Below are positions 35,974 through 45,019 of a stretch of 64,000 nucleotides of DNA, in pieces (the stretch's first letter is position 1; each line of letters begins with the position of its first letter). The notes under the pieces are model-generated. The model worked only from the letters and a program-made list of their open reading frames with translations. It did no database searches and was not told the origin of the DNA. The stretch is taken from positions 80,498 to 144,497 of the forward strand of contig NZ_JAUNTW010000009.1 in the NCBI RefSeq assembly GCF_030538495.1. Direction: 5' to 3'. The position numbers and the translations under genes are program-made. Source of the stretch: Paracoccus sp. (in: a-proteobacteria). GTDB lineage: Bacteria; Pseudomonadota; Alphaproteobacteria; Rhodobacterales; Rhodobacteraceae.

Positions 35974-36435
35974 ATGACTGATCTGGACCCCATCGACCGC
36001 CGTATTCTGGCCGTTCTGCAAACCGACGGCCGCATCAGCAATGCCGATCTGGCCGCGCGGGTGCATCTGTCGCCATCCGCCTGTCACCGCCGCGTCCAAC
36101 GGTTAGAGGATGCGGGCGTCATTACCGGCTATGTCGCGTTGCTGGATGCGCGCAAACTGGGCCGCCCGACGGTGGTGTTCGTGGAAATTACCCTTTCCGG
36201 TCAGGCGGATGAGGTGCTGGAGGCCTTTGAACGCGGCGTCGCCACCATCCCCGAATTGCTGGAATGTCACCTGATGGCCGGATCGGCGGATTATCAGTTG
36301 AAAATCGTTGCCCGCGATACCGATGATTTCGCCCGCATCCACCGGCAACATCTGGCGCGGCTGCCGGGCGTGGCGCAGATGCACAGTTCGTTCGCGCTGC
36401 GAACCGTGGTGCGCACGACCGTGTTTCCGGTGTGA
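35974..36435 (+). CDS. Lrp/AsnC-family transcriptional regulator
   Basis: Encodes 153 aa from ATG 35974 (MTDLDPIDRRILAVLQTDGR). The helix-turn-helix ISNADLAARVHLSPSACHRR is followed by a RAM/ligand domain at about 65-145 (PTVVFVEITLSGQ ... LMAGSADYQLKIVARD). These regulators usually respond to amino acids. No adjacent target operon is evident; it is followed by a terminator and the convergent rpsU gene. Confidence 0.92.
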   Translation: MTDLDPIDRRILAVLQTDGRISNADLAARVHLSPSACHRRVQRLEDAGVITGYVALLDARKLGRPTVVFVEITLSGQADEVLEAFERGVATIPELLECHLMAGSADYQLKIVARDTDDFARIHRQHLARLPGVAQMHSSFALRTVVRTTVFPV

Positions 36436-36442
36436 CCCCAGC

Positions 36443-36477
36443 AAAAACCCCCGCAACCGGATGGCGCGGGGGTTTTT
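36443..36477. terminator. Bidirectional terminator between lrp-type gene and rpsU
   Basis: AAAAACCCCCGC pairs with GCGGGGGTTTTT, 12 bp, so it has A and T tracts on both sides. It serves the convergent lrp-type gene (stop 36435) and rpsU (stop 36498). Confidence 0.92.
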
Positions 36478-36497
36478 ATGACGCGGATCGCGTTGTC

Positions 36498-36704
36498 TTA
36501 CAGTGCGCCTTCGCGCTGTGCTTTTTTACGAGCCAGCTTGCGGGCGCGGCGGACGGCCTCGGCCTTTTCACGGGCTTTCTTGACCGACGGTTTTTCGAAA
36601 TGCTGCCGCAGCTTCATTTCACGGAACACCCCTTCACGCTGAAGCTTTTTCTTCAGTGCGCGAAGCGCCTGTTCGACGTTATTGTCGCGAACGTTGACCT
36701 GCAT
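36498..36704 (-). CDS. rpsU: 30S ribosomal protein S21
   Basis: Encodes 68 aa. [20 protein letters not shown], followed by [15 protein letters not shown] and a basic tail ([17 protein letters not shown]), is unmistakable for bS21. It is part of the small ribosomal subunit near the anti-Shine-Dalgarno. It is divergent from the COQ9 gene. Confidence 0.97.
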   Translation of the reverse strand: MQVNVRDNNVEQALRALKKKLQREGVFREMKLRQHFEKPSVKKAREKAEAVRRARKLARKKAQREGAL

Positions 36705-36796
36705 GTGGTTGTCACCACCTTCCTAAGTTAGAGTTGCAAAGATTGCAGGAACCGCCCCATTATCACCCAAACCCGCCTTTGTCCAGTGAGGATGCG

Positions 36797-37450
36797 ATGA
36801 CACAGACCGAACGCGATGCGCTGCTGGATGCGGCACTGATCCATGTGCCGTTTGACGGCATGAACGACCGCGCCCTGATGGCCGGGGCGCGCGATCTGGG
36901 CATCCCCGACCAGATGGCGCGGGTCCATTTCCCCGAAGGTGGTGCGGCTCTGGCCGCCGCTTATCACCGGCGCGCGGATGCGGAACTGGCGCGGATGCTG
37001 GCGGATACGCCGCTGGACGGGCGGTTTCGCGATAAGGTCGCGCAGGCGGTCTGGCTGCGGCTGGGGCTGGTGGATCGCGAACTGGTGCGCGCCGGCGCCA
37101 CGGTTCTGGCACTGCCGCATCATGCGGGATTGGCGGCGAAACTGGTCTGGGAAACCGCCGATGTGATCTGGCGCGCCTTGGGCGACACATCCGACGATGT
37201 GAATTGGTATTCCAAACGCGCCACCCTTTCGGCGGTCATCAGCGCATCGGTGCTGTTCTGGCTGGGCGATGATTCGGACGGGCAGGCCGACACCCGCGCC
37301 TTTATCGACCGCCGCATCGACGGCGTGATGCGGTTCGAAGGGGTCAAGGCGAACCTGCGCAAACTGCCGGGGATGGACATGCTGACCCGCGCCGCGTTTG
37401 GATGGATCCGCGCGCCGCAGCCGCGTGATTTGCCGGGGCGGGGGGAATGA
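36797..37450 (+). CDS. COQ9-family ubiquinone biosynthesis protein
   Basis: Encodes 217 aa from ATG 36797. The start resembles a TetR-like fold (ERDALLDAALIHVPFDGMND), and the C-terminal COQ9 domain has DTSDDVNWYSKRATLSAVIS and RIDGVMRFEGVKANLRKLPG. COQ9 binds lipids and assists the COQ7 hydroxylase step of ubiquinone synthesis. It overlaps the quinone oxidoreductase gene by 4 bp, so the two are likely co-expressed. Confidence 0.92.
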   Translation: MTQTERDALLDAALIHVPFDGMNDRALMAGARDLGIPDQMARVHFPEGGAALAAAYHRRADAELARMLADTPLDGRFRDKVAQAVWLRLGLVDRELVRAGATVLALPHHAGLAAKLVWETADVIWRALGDTSDDVNWYSKRATLSAVISASVLFWLGDDSDGQADTRAFIDRRIDGVMRFEGVKANLRKLPGMDMLTRAAFGWIRAPQPRDLPGRGE

Positions 37451-38445
37451 CCATGTTTCCCGATGCGATGAACGCGATTGAAATATCCGCCCCCGGCGAT
37501 GCCGATATGCTGCGGCCCACGCGCCGCCCGGTGCCGGTCCCCAGCCATGACCAGATCCTGATCCGCGTGCATTGGGCGGGCGTCAACCGCCCCGATGTGC
37601 TGCAACGCGCGGGCAGCTATGCCCCGCCGCCGGGCGCGTCCGATCTGCCGGGGCTGGAGGCGGCGGGCGAAATCGTCGGCATGGGCGCGGGCGTCACCCG
37701 CTGGCGCAAAGGCGAAATGGTCTGCGCGCTGCTGCCGGGTGGGGGATATGCCGAATATGCGGTGTGCCACGCTGATCACGCCCTGCGCATCCCGGCGGGG
37801 ATCGAGACGCGACAGGCGGCCTGCCTGCCCGAAACCGCCTTTACCGTCTGGTCCAATGTGGTGCAGCGCGGGGCCTTGCGCGGCGGCGAACGGTTTTTGG
37901 TCCATGGCGGCACCTCGGGCATTGGCATGATGGCGATTCAGACGGCGCGGGCCTTGGGCGCGCGGGTCTTTGCCACGGCGGGCAGCGATGAAAAATGCGC
38001 GGCCATCACCGAACTGGGCGCCACGGCGATCAATTACCGCAGCGATGATTTTGTTCGGGTGCTGCGTGACGCGGGCGGGGCCGATCTGATTCTGGATATG
38101 GTCGGCGGCGATTATATTCCCCGCAATATCAAATCGCTGGCCCCGGATGGGCGGCTGGTCATGATCGCGTTTCTGGCGGGGCCAAAGGTCGAACTGAACT
38201 TTGCCCAGATCATGGTGAACCGCCTGACGGTCACGGGGTCCACCCTGCGCCCGCAATCCGACGTGGCCAAGGCCGAAATCGCCGACGATCTGCGCAAAAA
38301 GCTGTGGCCGTTCATCGCGGGCGGGCAGGTCGGGGTGCGGATCGACAGCGAATTTGCCCTGAACGACGCGGCGGCGGCCCATCGGCGGATGGAAAGCAGC
38401 CAACATATTGGCAAGATCGTTCTGAAGGTCGCGGGCGACACCTGA
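37447..38445 (+). CDS. NAD(P)H-quinone oxidoreductase, PIG3/zeta-crystallin type
   Basis: Encodes 332 aa. Medium-chain dehydrogenase/reductase without the structural-zinc Cys cluster. HWAGVNRPDVLQRAGSYAPP and LPGLEAAGEIVGMG are N-terminal signatures; the nucleotide site is VHGGTSGIGMMAIQTARALG. The end matches the PIG3 group (RMESSQHIGKIVLKV). It reduces quinones with NADPH in the cytosol. Coupled to COQ9 by an ATGA overlap. Confidence 0.92.
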   Translation: MTMFPDAMNAIEISAPGDADMLRPTRRPVPVPSHDQILIRVHWAGVNRPDVLQRAGSYAPPPGASDLPGLEAAGEIVGMGAGVTRWRKGEMVCALLPGGGYAEYAVCHADHALRIPAGIETRQAACLPETAFTVWSNVVQRGALRGGERFLVHGGTSGIGMMAIQTARALGARVFATAGSDEKCAAITELGATAINYRSDDFVRVLRDAGGADLILDMVGGDYIPRNIKSLAPDGRLVMIAFLAGPKVELNFAQIMVNRLTVTGSTLRPQSDVAKAEIADDLRKKLWPFIAGGQVGVRIDSEFALNDAAAAHRRMESSQHIGKIVLKVAGDT

Positions 38446-38460
38446 GGATGGTGCGGATGC

Positions 38461-38495
38461 CTCCGGCGGGGATATTTGGACACAGAAGATATGGT
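38461..38495 (+). repeat. Dispersed intergenic element, copy C (short)
   Basis: CTCCGGCGGG followed by GATATTTGGACACAGAAGAT. It lacks most of the GC-rich hairpin of copies A, B and D but keeps the AT-rich half. It sits between convergent genes, about 20 bp beyond the stop of the minus-strand PAS gene. Confidence 0.75.
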
Positions 38496-38514
38496 GCGTC
38501 GCCCGTGACGGATA

Positions 38515-40149
38515 TCAGCTATGCGGCGCCAAGGCGGCGTGCGGCGGCGGGATGTCCGGGTCGGGACGCGGCGACAGCGCCACGCCATTCAACGGCAAGG
38601 CCGCAATCGCGGTCAGCGCCTGCGCGGTTGGCAGGCGAAACCGCACCATGCGCCGCCCCGCCGAGAGTTGCGTGACGGACCAGCCCAACAGCTCACCCGA
38701 GGGGCCGGACATTGCGCCGCTGCCATTCCCTTGCGGGGCGTTGCCCGTCAGACATTCGCGCAGTGCCGCCAGACCGGGGCCGTCGGCGGTGACGCTTTGC
38801 CAGATTTTCAGCGTTTCCGTGATCGTCGCGGCGTCGCCGCCCCACAGATCGCGATAACTGCGGTTCGACATCACCAATTCGCCCGAATTGCCAAACACCA
38901 CCACGCCATCGTCGATCCCGTCCAGAACATGCGCACCCAGCGTCAGTTCGGCCCGGAATTTGCGGGTCAGCGACATTTCCGAGGTGATGTCTTCGAACAA
39001 AAACGCAATCGCGCCGTCGGGATGGGGGCGGCCGGTCACGCGATAGGTTTGACCGCCGGGCAGCGACCAGGTTTCGACATGGTGGCCGATGGAGGCCGCG
39101 CTTTCCAGATTGGCCATTTGCTGCCGCCAGCTGCGGTAATCTTTGGGTTCGGGAACCATGCGCTGTTCGCGCAACTGGTCCAGAAAATCAATCAGCGTGG
39201 GGCGTCCGACCAGAAAACCCGTCGGCAAGCCGGTCAGATCAATCAGCGCCGGATTGAACAGCTGCAAATTGCGCTGACGGTCAAAAATCGCCAGCCCGAT
39301 GGGCAAATCGGCAAAGGTTTTCGTCAGCGTCTGCACAAATTCGCGCAGGCTGCGTTCGGCGCGCACGGCGGCATCGGCGGGCAGGGCAAAGAACATTGTC
39401 TGATCGCCCAGCGGCTGGCTGTGGCAGTCATACCAGAACACCGTGCCGTTATCATCCAAAGGCGCGCGCCGCGTGGTCGTGCCTGCGCCGGGAACGCGCG
39501 TCGGCTGATCCAACAGACGCGGCAGAGGCCATGCCGCCGACGCCCCCGAACTGGTTTCGACCTTTTTCAGATAGGCGCTGTTGGCCCAGACGATCTGGCC
39601 CTGATGATCCTGACGCCAGACCAGAATCGGGGCCTGATCCAGTGCGCTGCGCAGGTGGTCCAACTCCTCTTCCATGGCTTGCAGGGTCATCGAATCGACC
39701 GTGATCCCGGCGTCCTGGGTGTCGGGGCTGGTGAGGGTCAGGCGAATCAGATGGGGGTCCAGCTGTTCGGCCACCAGCCGCAGCTGCGCGGCCCCATTGC
39801 CGCGTTCGCCCCGCAGAACCACGCGCCCCTGTTGCGCAAGGCCCGCCAGAGCGGTGTCCAGATCGCCGAAATGCGGCCCCAGCCACTGCGTCAGGCGCAC
39901 CCAGTCCGAATCGCCATGGCTGAGCCTTTGCAACAGGTTATGCGCCGGTGTCGTTGCGTCAATCAGCCGCTGCCCGCGAAACAGAAAGATCATCGGTTGC
40001 AGATGGGCGACCAGCCCGCCGCCCGCCCGCGCGCCGGTCTGGCGCCATGTGTCCCACAGCCGGATCACGACAATCGCCAGCAGGGTTGACCCCGCACCCG
40101 CCGCCAGAACCGCCATTACCGCCAACAAACCCTGAATATCCACTGTCAC
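38515..40149 (-). CDS. Membrane-anchored PAS-domain protein without kinase domain
   Basis: Encodes 544 aa from GTG 40149. One N-terminal membrane segment (about 9-30), then at least three PAS-like modules: about 165-250 (LVWRQDHQGQIVWANSAYLK), about 285-375 (GLAIFDRQRNLQLFNPALID) and about 405-480 (GVVVFGNSGELVMSNRSYRD). No H-box or ATPase motifs are visible, so it is not a complete histidine kinase. It lies 36 bp downstream of regB, same strand. It resembles the N-terminal sensory part of DivL-type proteins; function uncertain. Confidence 0.75.
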   Translation of the reverse strand: MTVDIQGLLAVMAVLAAGAGSTLLAIVVIRLWDTWRQTGARAGGGLVAHLQPMIFLFRGQRLIDATTPAHNLLQRLSHGDSDWVRLTQWLGPHFGDLDTALAGLAQQGRVVLRGERGNGAAQLRLVAEQLDPHLIRLTLTSPDTQDAGITVDSMTLQAMEEELDHLRSALDQAPILVWRQDHQGQIVWANSAYLKKVETSSGASAAWPLPRLLDQPTRVPGAGTTTRRAPLDDNGTVFWYDCHSQPLGDQTMFFALPADAAVRAERSLREFVQTLTKTFADLPIGLAIFDRQRNLQLFNPALIDLTGLPTGFLVGRPTLIDFLDQLREQRMVPEPKDYRSWRQQMANLESAASIGHHVETWSLPGGQTYRVTGRPHPDGAIAFLFEDITSEMSLTRKFRAELTLGAHVLDGIDDGVVVFGNSGELVMSNRSYRDLWGGDAATITETLKIWQSVTADGPGLAALRECLTGNAPQGNGSGAMSGPSGELLGWSVTQLSAGRRMVRFRLPTAQALTAIAALPLNGVALSPRPDPDIPPPHAALAPHS

Positions 40150-40185
40150 CGCCTTAACTTTTCAGGCAACGTAACGCCTCAACTA

Positions 40186-41493
40186 TTAATATAGTGTTAA
40201 TGACGCCGGATTTTCTGGCAAGGCCTGCCGGTCATCGGCGGCGATGCGGTCGATGGGCCATGTGACGCGCACCTTTGCCCCCGTTGCTCCGTTCGCGAAA
40301 TCCACCTGCGCGCCTGACCGTTCCAGCAGCGTTTTGGCGATGAACAGGCCCAGCCCCATGCCTTCATATCCGCCGCGGCGGGGCGTTGAACGCTGCCGCA
40401 GATAGGGGTCGCCCAGCCGCGCCAGAATCGCGGGGGGATAGCCGGGGCCGTCATCGGAAATCGTCACGCGCAGCAGATCGCCCGTTTCGGCCACCACATC
40501 AACGCGGGTGGCGGCGAAATCAACGGCGTTCTGGATCAGGTTGCGCAGCGCGTGAATAACGCCCGGATCGCGGCGGATAATCGGGCCGGCCGCGTCAATA
40601 TGAATCGCCACCCCGCGCCCGGCATGAGGGCTGGCGGCGTCGTCAATCACCGCGCGCAGCGGTGTGGCGCGCAGATGCAGGTCGTCTTTGCCCGCCTGAC
40701 CCATATTGCGCAAAATCTCGGCGCAGCGCATGGCGCAATCGCGCAGGGCGTTCGCATCGTCGCGCAGATCGGGGCGGTCCTGCAATTCGTCGGCCAGTTC
40801 CGCCGCGATCAGTTTGATCGTCGCCAGCGGCGTTCCCATTTCATGCGCGGCCGCCGCGATGACTCCGCCCAGATGTTGCAGCCTTTGTTCGCGCAGCAGG
40901 GCCATCTGCGTGGCAAACAACGCGCTGTTCGTGGCCTGCAATTCCGCCGTGACCCGGTGGGCATAGGTCGCAAAAAACGCCACCCCGATGACAAGCGCCG
41001 CCCAATGCCCCAGCATCAGCAGCGGGTCCATCTGTAACACCGACCCATCCGGCGCGATCAGAGGCTGGGCGAACACCGCGGCCAGCGTCATCAGCGCCAC
41101 CGTCGCCACGCCAAGCGCAACCGTCTGGCGCGCGGTCAGCGTTGTTGCCGCAATTGTGACCGGCGCCAGCATCAACAGCGCAAAGGGATTGGTCAGCCCC
41201 CCGGTCAGCCCCAACAGCAGTGACAGCTGCAACAGGTCAAATGCCAATTGCCCTGCCGCCTGACGCGGGGACAACTGCATCGGAGAATGCCGCATCAGCC
41301 ATAAATTGCTGGCCACCAAGGCCGCAATCAGCGCCAGCACCGGCCCCAAGGCAAAGCCCAGGCCCAGCCACAGCGCCACCACGACCGACGCCAACTGACC
41401 CAGCACCGCCGCCCATCGCAGCAGCATCAGGGTGCGAAGGCGGATCGGCTCGGCCCGGTTGTGGTCCATTCCGGGGGCGGGGGGGTGTTGCAT
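40186..41493 (-). CDS. regB: Redox sensor histidine kinase RegB/PrrB/ActS
   Basis: Encodes 435 aa from ATG 41493, with GAGG upstream. Six N-terminal membrane segments. The quinone-binding loop GGLTNPF is at residues 98-104. H-box AHEMGTPLATIKLIA has H217, and the redox-active Cys region RDCAMRCAEILRNMGQAGKDD has C253 and C257 (C257 corresponds to the conserved RegB Cys). The C-terminal ATPase domain has SDDGPGYPP. It senses ubiquinone redox state and phosphorylates RegA. Divergent from senC. Confidence 0.95.
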   Translation of the reverse strand: MQHPPAPGMDHNRAEPIRLRTLMLLRWAAVLGQLASVVVALWLGLGFALGPVLALIAALVASNLWLMRHSPMQLSPRQAAGQLAFDLLQLSLLLGLTGGLTNPFALLMLAPVTIAATTLTARQTVALGVATVALMTLAAVFAQPLIAPDGSVLQMDPLLMLGHWAALVIGVAFFATYAHRVTAELQATNSALFATQMALLREQRLQHLGGVIAAAAHEMGTPLATIKLIAAELADELQDRPDLRDDANALRDCAMRCAEILRNMGQAGKDDLHLRATPLRAVIDDAASPHAGRGVAIHIDAAGPIIRRDPGVIHALRNLIQNAVDFAATRVDVVAETGDLLRVTISDDGPGYPPAILARLGDPYLRQRSTPRRGGYEGMGLGLFIAKTLLERSGAQVDFANGATGAKVRVTWPIDRIAADDRQALPENPASLTLY

Positions 41494-41574
41494 GGGAACC
41501 TCGTGCTGTGGTTGCTTGATAACCTTGGCGTCATGGGCGATCAATGCGCAGCACCCAGCATAAGGAGACACAAC

Positions 41575-42204
41575 ATGGCAGACCGCAGGTTATTGATGAT
41601 CGGCATTGCCGCGACGGTCGGGGTTTTGTTGGGCGGCGGTATTTATCTGACCCAACAATCGGCGGGTGATCGCTATGCCCAATGCCGTCAGGGGGTGGTC
41701 GCCGGGGGGCTGGACAGTTTCGGCACCGATTTCACCCTGACCCGCGCCGATGGTCAGCGCGTCACAAATGAACAGGTGTTTGATAAACCCAGCCTGCTTT
41801 ATTTTGGATATACATTTTGCCCGGATGTGTGCCCGCTGGACACCGCGCGAAATGCCGAAGTGGTCGATATTTTACAGCAGCAGGGCCATGATATTCAGTC
41901 GGTCTTTATCACCGTGGACCCTCGCCGTGATACGCCGCAGGTTTTGGCCGATTATGCGTCACTCTTCAGCGATGATATGATTGCCCTGACGGGCAGTGAT
42001 GATGAAATTGCTGCTGTAAACCGGGGCTGGCGGAATGTTTTCCAACGTCACGATCAAGAGGATAAAGAATTTTATCTGGTCGATCATATGACTCACAGTT
42101 ATCTGGTGATGCCGGGAACCGAAACCGTCGAATTTTTCCGTCGCGATGCCGAAGCGGAACCGATGGCGGAACGTGTCGGCTGTTTTATGAACGCGCGGGG
42201 ATAA
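41575..42204 (+). CDS. senC: SCO1/SenC copper chaperone
   Basis: Encodes 209 aa from ATG 41575, preceded by AAGGAGA. One N-terminal membrane anchor (about 6-25), then a thioredoxin-like SCO domain with the copper ligands C82 and C86 (YTFCPDVCPLDTAR) and His in LVDHMTHSYLVM. It delivers copper to the CuA site of cytochrome oxidase in the periplasm. The position between regB and regA is the canonical Rhodobacter arrangement. Confidence 0.95.
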   Translation: MADRRLLMIGIAATVGVLLGGGIYLTQQSAGDRYAQCRQGVVAGGLDSFGTDFTLTRADGQRVTNEQVFDKPSLLYFGYTFCPDVCPLDTARNAEVVDILQQQGHDIQSVFITVDPRRDTPQVLADYASLFSDDMIALTGSDDEIAAVNRGWRNVFQRHDQEDKEFYLVDHMTHSYLVMPGTETVEFFRRDAEAEPMAERVGCFMNARG

Positions 42205-42256
42205 TGTTGCGGTTTGAAATGGGGGTTTTGCGCCCTATATCCACGCCACGAGGTCT

Positions 42257-42814
42257 ATGATGTCTGAAATTGAATTGCGCCCCGGTCCTGATCCGTCCTT
42301 GTTGCTGGTCGATGATGATGAGATATTTGTCACCCGCCTGGCCCGCGCGATGGAGCGGCGGGGTTTTTCCCCGGTGACGGCGTTTTCCGTGGCGGATGCG
42401 TTGGTCCAGATTGACAACCGCCCCGCCGCCTATGCCGTGATTGATTTGCGGCTGGGGGACGGAAACGGGCTGGATGTGGTGGACGCGCTGCGGGCCAAAC
42501 GGGCGGATGCGCGCATCATTGTGCTGACCGGCTATGGCGCGATTGCCACGGCTGTGGCGGCGGTGAAAATGGGCGCGACCGATTATCTGGCCAAGCCCGC
42601 CGATGCGAATGATATCACCGCCGCCCTGCTGACGACGGGGGAATTGCTGCCTCCGCCGCCGGAAAACCCCATGTCGGCTGACCGGGTGCGGTGGGAACAT
42701 ATCCAACGGGTTTACGAACAATGTGACCGAAATGTCAGCGAAACCGCCCGCCGCCTGAATATGCATCGCCGCACCTTGCAACGTATTTTGGCAAAACGTG
42801 GCCCAAAAGAGTAA
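42257..42814 (+). CDS. regA: Redox response regulator RegA/PrrA/ActR
   Basis: Encodes 185 aa. Receiver with SLLLVDDDEIFVTRLARAME and phospho-acceptor D63 (AVIDLRLGDGNGLDVV), identical in position to R. capsulatus RegA; T in IVLTGYGA; K in YLAKPADANDI. After a Pro-rich linker comes a Fis-like helix-turn-helix (NVSETARRLNMHRRTLQRIL). It activates or represses respiratory, photosynthetic and nitrogen genes with RegB. It is followed by hvrA as in Rhodobacter. Confidence 0.97.
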   Translation: MMSEIELRPGPDPSLLLVDDDEIFVTRLARAMERRGFSPVTAFSVADALVQIDNRPAAYAVIDLRLGDGNGLDVVDALRAKRADARIIVLTGYGAIATAVAAVKMGATDYLAKPADANDITAALLTTGELLPPPPENPMSADRVRWEHIQRVYEQCDRNVSETARRLNMHRRTLQRILAKRGPKE

Positions 42815-42895
42815 CGGGAATAAAAATTCAGTTGTGGGGTTTTTGAAATTCGGCTAGGTTTCGGCTATTGCTTCTTAACAGGCGGAAAAAAGAAA

Positions 42896-43207
42896 ATGTC
42901 TCTCGACTTCGATCAGATGTCCCTGAAGGAAATGCGCGATTTGCGCGCGAAACTGGACCGGGCTATCAATTCATACGAAGATCGCAAACGCCGCGCCGCA
43001 ATGGCCGCCGTCGAAGAAGCCGCGCGTGAACACGGGTTTAATTTGGCCGATCTGACCGGCGCAAAAACCCGCCGTGGCGGCACGGTTGCACCGAAATATG
43101 CAAACCCCGCTGATCCCACGATGACCTGGACCGGTCGTGGCCGCAAACCCCGCTGGGTTGTGGACCAGATGGAGCAGGGCAAAGATCTGGAAGATCTGGC
43201 AATTTAA
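42896..43207 (+). CDS. hvrA: H-NS-family regulator HvrA
   Basis: Encodes 103 aa. N-terminal coiled coil (MSLKEMRDLRAKLDRAINSY) for dimerisation and the C-terminal DNA-binding motif TWTGRGRKPRWVVDQ. HvrA acts as a nucleoid-associated regulator, first described for low-light control of photosynthesis genes in R. capsulatus. 81 bp after regA, it ends at a strong terminator. Confidence 0.93.
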   Translation: MSLDFDQMSLKEMRDLRAKLDRAINSYEDRKRRAAMAAVEEAAREHGFNLADLTGAKTRRGGTVAPKYANPADPTMTWTGRGRKPRWVVDQMEQGKDLEDLAI

Positions 43208-43210
43208 TAA

Positions 43211-43240
43211 AACGGGGCCGCAGATGCGGCCCCGTTTTTT
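43211..43240. terminator. Bidirectional terminator after hvrA
   Basis: AACGGGGCCGC pairs perfectly with GCGGCCCCGTT around AGAT, followed by TTTT; A residues precede it. It overlaps the stop of the convergent HD-hydrolase gene (43239) and can serve both genes. Confidence 0.93.
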
Positions 43241-43841
43241 AGTCATCCATCCGTGCAATAATTTCAGAATATCGTTCTAAAAACGCCTGACGAACCTGAG
43301 CGGGCGGGCGCAGATTTATCGTCAACCCGGTGGGCAGGGTATTGCGGCCAATCGGAAACAGCTTTTTCGCCTCGGATTCCGAAAAACCGGCGATCTGCAC
43401 GGCCTCAATCCGGGCGGAAATGCGGTCGGCGGCTTTGATCTGGGATTTGATGGTTTTGGGCAGCGCCGCGGGCAGGCCGAAACAGCGGTGAATCGCCGCC
43501 GTCAGCCGTTCATCCATGGCGCGGTAATCGGGGCCAAGCGCGTCTTTGACCGGCGAAATCATGTCGCCGATGACATATTCCGGCGCGTCATGCAGCAGTG
43601 CCGCCAGCCGCCATTTCGGCGCAATGCCGGGATTCTTGGCGGTAAAAATATCGTCAACCAGCAGAGAATGCTCCGCCACGGAATAGGGCCAGTCGCCCAC
43701 CGTCTGGCCGTTCCATCGCGCCACAAAGGCCAGCCCGTGCGCGATGTCAGAGATTTCAATGTCGAACGGCGTCGGGTCCAACAAATCCAGTCGGCGCCCT
43801 GACAGCATCCGCTGCCAGGCGCGGTGCGGTCGGGGCGCCAT
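43239..43841 (-). CDS. HD-domain phosphohydrolase (YfbR-like)
   Basis: Encodes 200 aa. The HD metal site is VAEHSLLVDDIF (His) and LAALLHDAPEYVIGD (His-Asp), with a distal Asp in KAADRISARIEA. YfbR-type enzymes are 5'-nucleotidases on dNMPs. The prophage here encodes an enzyme of the same class at 58286-58876. The gene sits 6 bp before secB on the minus strand (downstream of it), so the two may be co-transcribed. Confidence 0.85.
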   Translation of the reverse strand: MAPRPHRAWQRMLSGRRLDLLDPTPFDIEISDIAHGLAFVARWNGQTVGDWPYSVAEHSLLVDDIFTAKNPGIAPKWRLAALLHDAPEYVIGDMISPVKDALGPDYRAMDERLTAAIHRCFGLPAALPKTIKSQIKAADRISARIEAVQIAGFSESEAKKLFPIGRNTLPTGLTINLRPPAQVRQAFLERYSEIIARMDD

Positions 43842-43847
43842 TGGGGA

Positions 43848-44357
43848 TCAGGACAGGGCTTGACCGTCGGGCGCGCCTTGCGCGGCCTGACGACGGGCCA
43901 GTTCCTGACGATACAGCGCCACGAAATCCACCGGGTCCATGTTGAAGGCCGGGAAGCCGCCGTCGCGGGTCACGTCCGAAATGATGCGGCGCACAAACGG
44001 GAACATCAGGCGCGGGCATTCGATCATCAGGAAGGGGTGCAGCTGATCTTCGGGAACGCCTTCGATCTGGAAGACCCCGCCATAATCCACTTCGGCGATG
44101 AACAGGGTCGAGCTATCCGCACGGTTGGTCGAGGTGATGCGGAATTTCGTAACCACTTCATATTGGTTTTCAACCTGCCGCTTGCGGGCGTCGAGGCTGA
44201 CCTGCACATTGATTTCCGGCTGAACTTCGCCCGCCAGAGCGCCTTTTTGCGCGACGGCGTTTTCAAACGACAGGTCGCGGATATACTGCGCCAGCACCTG
44301 CAGGCGCACCTGCGGTTGTTCGGTTGCGGTGCCGTTTTGGGTGGTTTCGTCGGTCAT
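43848..44357 (-). CDS. secB: Protein-export chaperone SecB
   Basis: Encodes 169 aa. LQVLAQYIRDLSFENAVAQK, followed by VQPEINVQVSLDARKRQVEN and HPFLMIECPRLMFPFVRRII, are the SecB signatures. It keeps precursors unfolded for SecA. Clustering with fxsA and Tim44 is typical of Rhodobacteraceae. Confidence 0.97.
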   Translation of the reverse strand: MTDETTQNGTATEQPQVRLQVLAQYIRDLSFENAVAQKGALAGEVQPEINVQVSLDARKRQVENQYEVVTKFRITSTNRADSSTLFIAEVDYGGVFQIEGVPEDQLHPFLMIECPRLMFPFVRRIISDVTRDGGFPAFNMDPVDFVALYRQELARRQAAQGAPDGQALS

Positions 44358-44412
44358 GGTCTGCCCTCATCCATTGGGTTTCGCGTGCTTGTATCAGGGG
44401 CGGGGGGCTTGC

Positions 44413-44910
44413 TCAATGCTGCGACCAGCCCGAAGGCCGATGATTTTGCGCGGCATTTGATATAATTTCCTGCGGCTTCGGCTGTGGCGGCTGATCGTCC
44501 TGCACCACATAATCGCCGTCAATCACCCCGTCGGCATAGGGCGGGCGATGCGGGTCACGCGCCCGCCGCACCCGCGCCGACATGCGCGCCAGCACCGCGT
44601 CGCGCACCATCGGGATCAACAACAGCAATCCCAGCGTGTCGGTGAAAAAGCCCGGCAGGATCAACAGCATACCCGCCAGCACAATCAACACCCCATGCGC
44701 CAGAGGCCGCGCCGGGTCGCGCAATTCGTTCAGGCTGCGTTGCAGGCGAATGCCCGCCGTGGCGCCCTGATGGCGGATGATCGCCACGCCCAAGATGGAC
44801 CCCAGAATGACCAGAAACAGCGTCGGCCACAGCCCGATCAGCCCGCCCACCTGAATGAATAATGCGATTTCGATAATCGGCAATGCCAGAAACAGCGCAA
44901 GAAACCACAT
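44413..44910 (-). CDS. fxsA: FxsA-family membrane protein
   Basis: Encodes 165 aa from ATG 44910 (MWFLALFLALPIIEIALFIQ). Motifs: VGGLIGLWPTLFLVILGSIL, then LLILPGFFTDTLGLLLLIP. Three to four membrane segments, followed by a Pro-rich cytoplasmic tail. FxsA overproduction suppresses F exclusion of phage T7 in E. coli; its normal role is unclear. Upstream in-frame extension is not homologous. Divergent from the Tim44-like gene. Confidence 0.9.
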   Translation of the reverse strand: MWFLALFLALPIIEIALFIQVGGLIGLWPTLFLVILGSILGVAIIRHQGATAGIRLQRSLNELRDPARPLAHGVLIVLAGMLLILPGFFTDTLGLLLLIPMVRDAVLARMSARVRRARDPHRPPYADGVIDGDYVVQDDQPPQPKPQEIISNAAQNHRPSGWSQH

Positions 44911-45019
44911 GCTTTTCCCCTTTGATCCGGTGCGCAAAACTGGACTTGCGCGGCGTTCGTCCCTACATAATGTCCCAAGCTCAAGATACCAACAGACCCG
45001 TTCGAAAAAGGCCGTTCCT

